This document shows, piece after piece, positions 37,855 through 42,817 of a stretch of 42,817 nucleotides of DNA. The position numbers and the translations under genes are program-made. Under the pieces are notes generated by a model, which saw nothing but the letters and a program-made list of their open reading frames with translations, did not search any database and had not been told where the DNA came from. Every line of letters starts with the position of its first letter. Positions within the stretch are counted from its first letter, which is position 1. Source of the DNA: a virus; IMG/VR virus record IMGVR_UViG_3300033143_003536, positions 1 through 42,817 of that record. The stretch is one strand, 5' to 3'.

Positions 37855-38653
37855 GTATGTGTCAGGAAAGATTGAAGCAGACCATGGTGTGTGGGGACAT
37901 GAGTACATACTCCCTTCTGGTAAGAGGGTGAAGTCTGTTACCTCAAAGCTCATCATCGAGAAGCCTCACCTTAGAAAGTGGGCTGTTGTTAAAGGGGTAG
38001 AGTGGATGGAGAAAGAAGATAGGTTCAACAAACTTAAGACAGCTGATGACACCTATAGGAAAGAATTACTCACAGGTGCTTCGCTTGCTCATACAGACAT
38101 TCGAGATGAGGCAGGATTCGTAGGAACTTCTGCCCACAACATCATCGAAGAATACCTTAAGGTGTGGATTGATACAGGCTCACAGCCTAGTGATATTAGA
38201 AAGTTCGCACCGAAGGGTACTGACCCACGAGCTATAGCGGCCATACGCAGTGCCGAGAGACTCTTTACTAAACACGATGTACTTCCCGTAGCAACAGAGA
38301 TGTTAGTTGGTACTGACAAGTGGGGAGGCATAGCAGGTACACTAGACCTGTTAGCATTCTTTGGAGATAAGTTGTACGTTAGTGACTGGAAGACTTCCAA
38401 CGCTGTGGCAGATGATTATGCTATTCAAGTTTCTGCATACATGTATGCGTTCTTGGATATGACACAACACAGGATACCAGTAGCTGGATGCAACTTAGTA
38501 AAACTTTCAAAGGATTACGATAAGATAGAATTGTATGACATTCCATACCCCACCAGAGCCTTTAGAGCATACAAAAATATCTCAGGTGTCTATGACTGGC
38601 TTGAAAACAAGAAGAAAAAGTTAGTTAAACATAAAAAAACTAAAAAAATATGA
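37793..38653 (+). CDS. RecB/Cas4-like PD-(D/E)XK nuclease
   Basis: 286 aa. All five motifs of the Cas4/RecB-type nuclease can be placed: GTSAHNIIEEYL (His115), ATEML (Glu169), AGTLDLLAFF (Asp185), YVSDWKTS (Asp198, Lys200) and QVSAYMYAF (Gln212). No Cas genes or CRISPR array are nearby, so this is a stand-alone phage nuclease, probably an exonuclease for recombination or end processing working with the ssDNA-binding-like protein. The C-terminal tail is Lys-rich (KKKKLVKHKKTKKI). There are no iron-sulphur cysteines of the Cas4 type. Confidence 0.85.
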   Translation: MLYTKPTREQQAWDIRKQIDKYVSGKIEADHGVWGHEYILPSGKRVKSVTSKLIIEKPHLRKWAVVKGVEWMEKEDRFNKLKTADDTYRKELLTGASLAHTDIRDEAGFVGTSAHNIIEEYLKVWIDTGSQPSDIRKFAPKGTDPRAIAAIRSAERLFTKHDVLPVATEMLVGTDKWGGIAGTLDLLAFFGDKLYVSDWKTSNAVADDYAIQVSAYMYAFLDMTQHRIPVAGCNLVKLSKDYDKIELYDIPYPTRAFRAYKNISGVYDWLENKKKKLVKHKKTKKI

Positions 38654-38955
38654 ATGACTTGAATGATACAATAATACAGCCAACAATAGGGAGGGTTGTT
38701 TATTACAAAAGTTACGGAACCCCAGGAGGTGAGTATCCATCAGTTGATAGGGCAGCAATTATTACAGAAGTTAAAAGCCTTACTATTGTAAGTCTTTGTG
38801 TTTTAAGCCCTGAAGGATTCTTCTTCAATAAAGATGTTGAGCAAGGAAAAGAAGGAGGTCACTGGGACTGGATGCCGTTCCAAAAAGACCAAGCTGCTCG
38901 ACTCGCAAAAGAGAACAAAGATGAGGTGATAGGTGGTTCTGAAGTAGCTAGCTAA
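38650..38955 (+). CDS. Hypothetical phage protein
   Basis: 101 aa. Starts in ATGA overlap with the nuclease stop. The pattern TIGRVVYYKSYGTPGGEYPS, AAIITEVKSL, SLCVLSPEGFFFNKDVEQG and GGHWDWMPFQKDQ is one I recall from many phage genomes (a ~90-residue SH3-like protein of unknown function). Location in the replication operon suggests an accessory role. Confidence 0.7.
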   Translation: MNDLNDTIIQPTIGRVVYYKSYGTPGGEYPSVDRAAIITEVKSLTIVSLCVLSPEGFFFNKDVEQGKEGGHWDWMPFQKDQAARLAKENKDEVIGGSEVAS

Positions 38956-38956
38956 T

Positions 38957-39265
38957 ATGACTACTAAAAAAGAAATGGAGGTTATGCTTGCTCGTTATGC
39001 AGATGCTAAGCGTGCCGAAAAGAAAATCAAAGCAGACCTTGATGAACTTAAGCCTGTCATACTTGACTATATGCAAGATGATGGTACTGAGGAACTTGAG
39101 TCTGAGTATGGTACATTCACCATACAAAACAGAAGGACTTGGACATTCTCTCTTGCGGTCGAAAGTGAAGAGAAGGTGCTTAAGAACTTAAAGAAGATAG
39201 AACAACAAGAAGGTACTGCTACCTCGGAAGAGAAAGCTAGTCTTTATTTTAAGGCGGCTGAGTAG
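38957..39265 (+). CDS. Gp157-like/helical hypothetical protein
   Basis: 102 aa. N-terminal helix (MEVMLARYADAKRAEKKIKA), then LKPVILDYMQDDGTEELESE and YGTFTIQNRRTWTFS. This layout, a helical region and then a small beta part, resembles phage proteins related to siphovirus Gp157. The resemblance is loose. Last gene of the plus-strand operon; a bidirectional terminator follows. Confidence 0.55.
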   Translation: MTTKKEMEVMLARYADAKRAEKKIKADLDELKPVILDYMQDDGTEELESEYGTFTIQNRRTWTFSLAVESEEKVLKNLKKIEQQEGTATSEEKASLYFKAAE

Positions 39266-39296
39266 TACAAGTTATGTAACACGTATTTATGCAAAC

Positions 39297-39328
39297 AAAA
39301 AAGGCACGTAGTAATACGTGTCTTTTTT
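39297..39328. terminator. Bidirectional rho-independent terminator
   Basis: A-run (39297-39302), stem GGCACGTA (39303-39310) with TACGTGTC (39315-39322), GTAA loop, T-run (39323-39328). With an A-tract before and a T-tract after, it can stop transcription on both strands. It separates the convergent replication (plus) and late/lysis (minus) operons. Confidence 0.85.
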
Positions 39329-39445
39329 GATAGAGCATAAAAATGATTACCACACCATTTTACATCAACAACTGTTTCCTTAGTGGAAACAAAAATATGT
39401 GTAGTAGAGGTGAGAGAGATACCTCCCTACCCCCACAGTATACCA

Positions 39446-39556
39446 TTAGTCTTTCTCTTCTTCAACTTCGTCCTCTTTCTTTTCTTCTACTTTTTCTACT
39501 GGTTTAGGAGCTGGTTTACCTCCTGCATTTGCTGGGTTTGGTTTATATTCTGACAT
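39446..39556 (-). CDS. Short acidic protein at the end of the lysis cassette
   Basis: 36 aa (MSEYKPNPANAGGKPAPKPV, then EKVEEKKEDEVEEEKD). Pro-rich N-terminus and Glu/Lys-rich tail, no hydrophobic part. It starts right after the holin-like stop. May be a virion decoration or a spurious ORF. No family. Confidence 0.4.
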   Translation of the reverse strand: MSEYKPNPANAGGKPAPKPVEKVEEKKEDEVEEEKD

Positions 39557-39557
39557 A

Positions 39558-39722
39558 TTAACTTGTTTTAATTTTAATAAAGTTTACTAATAACATAAGC
39601 ACGGCACCTATAGTAAGGTTAGCAACATCAGGGAACATGTCAATCAACACTGGAATTCCGAATACTACCAATCCTATTAATGCTTTCTGTACTCCTTTTG
39701 ATAGTGAATATTTTTTCTCCAT
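39558..39722 (-). CDS. Holin-like membrane protein
   Basis: 54 aa (MEKKYSLSKGVQKALIGLVV). Two hydrophobic segments (residues ~14-30, ALIGLVVFGIPVLIDMF, and ~33-48, VANLTIGAVLMLLVNF) separated by a short turn, with charged ends. This matches a class II holin, which forms the lesions that let endolysin reach the cell wall. It is three genes from the lysin in the same operon. Confidence 0.7.
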   Translation of the reverse strand: MEKKYSLSKGVQKALIGLVVFGIPVLIDMFPDVANLTIGAVLMLLVNFIKIKTS

Positions 39723-39726
39723 AGTT

Positions 39727-39927
39727 TTATTTGTTACGACTAAGAAGTTTTCCTAACGCCTCAAGTTTTTTTTGCAATTTTTTTTCAAAGGCTATAACTT
39801 TCTTATTCCTCTTTTCTCCTCCACCCACTGCATCAATGAACACGCTACCCTTTCTTAGTTTGTCTACCTTATCCTGACCTATCATCCTAGCAAGTGGTGA
39901 TTTTATTTTCTTATTTTTTATTGCCAT
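39727..39927 (-). CDS. Small basic hypothetical protein
   Basis: 66 aa (MAIKNKKIKSPLARMIGQDK). Lys-rich helix at the C-terminus (IAFEKKLQKKLEALGKLLSR). It lies between lysin and holin-like genes. Possibly a virion or lysis accessory protein. No family recognised. Confidence 0.6.
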   Translation of the reverse strand: MAIKNKKIKSPLARMIGQDKVDKLRKGSVFIDAVGGGEKRNKKVIAFEKKLQKKLEALGKLLSRNK

Positions 39928-39932
39928 GATAT

Positions 39933-41060
39933 TTATATTAACTCATAAATAGGTGTATCGACTGACACCTTTAATCTGTCTGCAACGAACTCTGCATATT
40001 TTCTGGGATGATTGTTATCACTACTCGGAGCATAGAAATTAAAGAACTCACGCAGTGTCATAGTCTTATCTTTATTAAGATACGCATTACTTCTACCATC
40101 CGCTGCTATCTGTAACTGAAAGAGTAATGCTTTCCACCCCTCTTCGTATGTGCTAAACACTGCATAGCCACCCTCTGTTCCTGATTGATACTTACTCCAT
40201 CTGAGGTTGCCAGGATTCAGATTTCTGTAAGAGCGTGAGCCAACATACCAGCCTTCAAATTCTTTGATTGCTTCTGCCCATATATCTAACTTAGATACAG
40301 GCTTATTTTCTTTGCTCTTAAGAGAAAGAATCAGTTGTATAACTTTAAGTTTCAAAGTAAGTAACATCATGAGAACTCGTGGGTGTGCGACTATGTCATC
40401 AACATGAGGTTTGAGGATAGCATTTGCGATTGCTCTGTTACCATCGGGTGCATACATATCAAGCTCTTTGTAATACGGTATGTCTACAATGCACTGACCT
40501 TTAGGGTCAGGTCTTTTTGTATTGCAGTTATGTGGAACTGGAGTCATGTCCATCGGGTCAACAACTAAGATACCACGTCTCTTGAGTCTGTTTTTATATA
40601 TATGCCGTAGTTCATGAGTAAGGATACGAACAAAACTTTGTGTTGAGCCTGGGTGCATCTCAATGAATTCTGTTCCTGGCTGTACCTCTGACCACCGTGC
40701 CCAGTTTCCAAGTATCTTATCCACACTATTCACACCTTTGTACACAGGGTCAGTTACCCATATGGTTTGTTTGTCATCGTAACAGAAGACAACACAATGA
40801 TAGAGGTCAAAGTTAATACCAGACTTTCTTAATTGTTCTTTGACACCATCGAGTCCAAATACTTCTACTTGCTTTCCTCCTGTGATAGTACGAATACCAA
40901 AGCTCTTAAAGAATAGTCCAATGTCTGTTTCAATCTGCGAGAAGCTTAAAGTAATACCAAGTGAATCATCCTCGAACCTTGATACCTCATCAATCCCATC
41001 AGAGAAATTGATATCAGCATCCACTTTGTTTTTTATGAGAAGTATTCTAAAGTCATTCAT
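39933..41060 (-). CDS. Lysin: metallopeptidase-like and lysozyme-like domains
   Basis: 375 aa. The middle carries HELRH (149-153), a canonical HExxH zinc-protease motif, within SFVRILTHELRHIYKNRLKR. The C-terminal ~115 residues contain AEAIKEFEGW, RNLNPGNLRWSKY, GYAVFSTYEEGWKALLFQ and YAPSSDNNHPRKYAEFVADR, a typical phage lysozyme-like peptidoglycan-hydrolase domain. The N-terminal 130 residues (DLYHCVVFCYDDKQTIWVTD) are beta-rich. Between the domains is a hydrophobic stretch (~229-247, VLMMLLTLKLKVIQLILSL). It could be an endolysin or a virion-borne lysin. Its gene follows the giant virion gene by 1 bp and leads the lysis cassette. Confidence 0.82.
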   Translation of the reverse strand: MNDFRILLIKNKVDADINFSDGIDEVSRFEDDSLGITLSFSQIETDIGLFFKSFGIRTITGGKQVEVFGLDGVKEQLRKSGINFDLYHCVVFCYDDKQTIWVTDPVYKGVNSVDKILGNWARWSEVQPGTEFIEMHPGSTQSFVRILTHELRHIYKNRLKRRGILVVDPMDMTPVPHNCNTKRPDPKGQCIVDIPYYKELDMYAPDGNRAIANAILKPHVDDIVAHPRVLMMLLTLKLKVIQLILSLKSKENKPVSKLDIWAEAIKEFEGWYVGSRSYRNLNPGNLRWSKYQSGTEGGYAVFSTYEEGWKALLFQLQIAADGRSNAYLNKDKTMTLREFFNFYAPSSDNNHPRKYAEFVADRLKVSVDTPIYELI

Positions 41061-41061
41061 A

Positions 41062-42817
41062 TTATTTTTCTAAACCTAATGCTTCTAATGCTTTTGGCAT
41101 AAGACTTTCAGCTTCTGATTCGCTCAAGCCCATATTTCTTAAAGTTTCTCTTACTTCACTATTAACTTCTTTTCCTGGAACTAGAGTATCTTTTACTGTC
41201 TTTTTTACTAACGCCGACATCTCCTTAAAAGCCTGTTGTTTTTCAGTGATGTTTAATTTTTGGAATGTTTCTGTTGTAACAACCTTGGTTGCCATTGTAT
41301 AAAACATTTTCCCTGATACTTCTCTTATTGCATAATATTCTTCATCACTAAGGTCTTCATTGTAAGCTCTACGTTGAGGGAAGCTGTATACATATTCAGC
41401 TCGTTCCATCTCAAGGTCGAGAACATCATTGTTTACTGGTATACCAATAGAAGGATAGATAAGTCTCTTCACTACATTACCTCCTCGTACTAACGGTTCA
41501 CCATATACATTTGTACGTGGATGTAAATTATCTGATAGTCCAGGAATCTTTGAATAGAACATATCTTTAAGACTTGCAGTCTCCCTAATTGTTGGGTCGA
41601 TAGCACGAGCCGTAAGAGGAATGAAACTTGGGATTGGCATCATCGCCAATTCAGCCATAGTCTTCTTTGCTCTATCACTAAGAGCTGCATCCTTCTCACC
41701 TTCTTTACCTTCAACATCAGGATTCATTATGAGTGTCATGATTTTATCAACACCTTCAAGGAAGGTTTTGTCTTTCATATTGTTATAGGTACCCAACATG
41801 ACACGACTCATAGCATTCGTTAATTTTTCTGGAAGCTCACCCTCTGGGTCTTTCATATCATCCATTGCATCAGCCATGATAGCTGAGTTAATAATAATAT
41901 CAGCTACTGGACTAAGGGTATTGAATGGAATCCACTTTTCTCCAACCTTAATACTATAAGGTGGGTGCTGTCTCCAAAAAGCATCACGTTCATCTGGGTC
42001 TAATGGTGCTTCGAGAACAATATTACCCTCCTGTCTCATAGGTATAAATGCGATAGTGGCAGCAACCGCTCCAGTTATAACATTCGCCATTGAATCAATC
42101 CTCTCACCTGACATTGCTGGATTTTTGAAACCACCCTTAACAAAGCCTGAATCTTTTTTCAGTAAACCTAATGGAGTAAAATCTAATGACCGCAAGAAAA
42201 TATTTACTGGTGTCCTAAAGAAAGGGATAGCAACCTTAGTAGTCGGAACTTCATTACGCATCTTTGTAATTATTCCAGCCCACTTACCTGGAATATCTTT
42301 CTGGAAAAGAAGCATGTCTGCCTCCTCTCTTGATTTCTTGAGTAGGTCTGCACTTGGTTCTTCTATTAGTCTAGCGAACTCATCAATATATTCTTTACTA
42401 CCATACTTAAATTTCTTAGAAGCTTCTCTACCTATCAGTGTGTGTAGTGCACCATGTTCAGCATAAGTTCTTAATACTGAATCTTCAACACCTAAAGCTC
42501 TAAATGAACCACGTATTTTTGGCCCAACGAAATCTAATGATTTATCAAAAGCCTTAAGAGGTTTGTAATATTTACCTTTTGGGTCACGATACAACCTACC
42601 TTTAATTTTCTGTCCACCAGCAACAACGTCTTGTGTTAATTTCTTCTTAAGAGCGTGGTTCTCATCTCTCCATGCTAGTCTCATCTCACTACCAGCTGAG
42701 TCCCATGATAATCTCCACCCATTTATTTCATTTTGTACATCACTGACAAATCTCTCCCTAGGTTTACCGAGAAATGTATGTAGACCTGAGTCTATCAGCC
42801 CAGCAAAGAATCGTTGA
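41062..42817 (-). CDS. Large polyvalent protein, C-terminal part (cut by window edge)
   Basis: This is the continuation of the gene at 1-2048; the frame is open from 42817 down to the TAA at 41062-41064, and the last 114 bases duplicate 1-114. Visible features are an apolar segment (VITGAVAATIAFIPM), the string PFNTLSPVADIIINSAIMAD, and a C-terminal section with GLSDNLHPRTNVYGEP and a charged helical tail. These resemble the C-terminal domain found in many phage large polyvalent proteins. An internal ATG at 42684 is not a plausible true start because the frame is open far upstream. The lysin gene begins 1 bp after the stop, suggesting cotranscription. Probable virion/ejection protein; function inferred from family resemblance and position only. 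Confidence 0.8.
   Translation of the reverse strand, partial: QRFFAGLIDSGLHTFLGKPRERFVSDVQNEINGWRLSWDSAGSEMRLAWRDENHALKKKLTQDVVAGGQKIKGRLYRDPKGKYYKPLKAFDKSLDFVGPKIRGSFRALGVEDSVLRTYAEHGALHTLIGREASKKFKYGSKEYIDEFARLIEEPSADLLKKSREEADMLLFQKDIPGKWAGIITKMRNEVPTTKVAIPFFRTPVNIFLRSLDFTPLGLLKKDSGFVKGGFKNPAMSGERIDSMANVITGAVAATIAFIPMRQEGNIVLEAPLDPDERDAFWRQHPPYSIKVGEKWIPFNTLSPVADIIINSAIMADAMDDMKDPEGELPEKLTNAMSRVMLGTYNNMKDKTFLEGVDKIMTLIMNPDVEGKEGEKDAALSDRAKKTMAELAMMPIPSFIPLTARAIDPTIRETASLKDMFYSKIPGLSDNLHPRTNVYGEPLVRGGNVVKRLIYPSIGIPVNNDVLDLEMERAEYVYSFPQRRAYNEDLSDEEYYAIREVSGKMFYTMATKVVTTETFQKLNITEKQQAFKEMSALVKKTVKDTLVPGKEVNSEVRETLRNMGLSESEAESLMPKALEALGLEK
42704..42817. repeat. Terminal direct repeat (right copy)
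   Basis: Exact copy of 1-114. Merging the copies gives a unique genome of about 42,703 bp and rejoins the gene at 1-2048 (minus) with the one at 41062-42817 (minus). Confidence 0.95.

Noticed and set aside
1-42817. Temperate lifestyle (integrase, CI-like repressor, att site at the tRNA-like gene)
   Set aside because: No tyrosine or serine recombinase is found. The HTH at 37076 and the RHH proteins are not specific to lysogeny, and the tRNA-like element alone is not evidence of an attachment site.
1-42817. Alternative genetic code (TGA or TAG recoded)
   Set aside because: TAA, TGA and TAG all end genes at sensible positions with tight downstream starts, e.g. TGA at 24691 and 26232, TAG at 28765.

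Overview
The window is best read as one complete, circularly permuted genome of a short-tailed (podovirus-like) dsDNA phage. The first 114 bases are repeated exactly at the end (1-114 = 42704-42817), so the unique length is about 42,703 bp. The one gene cut by the window edges is rejoined in frame across the junction. It uses the standard bacterial code (TGA, TAA and TAG all end genes) and sigma70-like promoters (TTGACA, 16-18 bp, TATAAT-like). There is no integrase, transposase or rRNA. The host cannot be named from the sequence. Many genes lack an obvious Shine-Dalgarno sequence.

Layout. (1) 18.4 kb down to 1, continuing through the junction to 39.4 kb, minus strand: the late operon. Order: small and large terminase, a 50-aa ORF, portal, small protein, scaffold-like protein, capsid decoration protein, major capsid protein, several small beta-rich virion proteins, adaptor-like and nozzle-like tail proteins, a fibre/appendage-like protein, a coiled-coil internal protein, a 1,229-aa large polyvalent protein, then a lysis cassette (metallopeptidase/lysozyme-like lysin, small basic protein, holin-like protein, short acidic ORF). 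No tape-measure or tail-tube gene is visible, which fits a short tail. (2) 18.4-21.4 kb: an AT-rich control region with several promoters sharing a GCTTGACA element, inverted repeats, direct repeats and a few small early genes (one very acidic, one DUF2958). (3) 21.4-33.0 kb, plus strand: a tightly packed accessory/early operon of mostly small proteins. Its recognisable members are a CobS/MoxR-like AAA+ ATPase with a CobT-like VWA protein, a Ros/MucR-like zinc finger, two adjacent ribbon-helix-helix proteins, an SPFH/prohibitin-like membrane protein and many small zinc-ribbon proteins. It also holds a roughly 390-nt gene-free segment with three consecutive long helices and a tRNA-like gene. 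(4) 33.0-36.95 kb, minus strand: replication genes (zinc finger, primase zinc-binding protein, AAA+ ATPase with winged helix, SF2 helicase, RecU-like resolvase). (5) 37.07-39.27 kb, plus strand: HTH regulator, OB-fold ssDNA-binding-like protein, RecB/Cas4-like nuclease and small proteins. Clusters 4 and 5 diverge from a 126-bp region with back-to-back promoters and a perfect DnaA box.

The phage appears to bring helicase, AAA+ ATPase, resolvase and nuclease functions but no DNA polymerase and no catalytic primase domain that I can see, so it probably uses the host polymerase. The best candidates for undescribed biology are the three-helix RNA region at 31.73-32.11 kb with its embedded mini-ORF, the CobS/CobT-like pair without a CobN partner, and the repeat-rich early control region. 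All functional calls come from reading motifs by eye; no database search was run.
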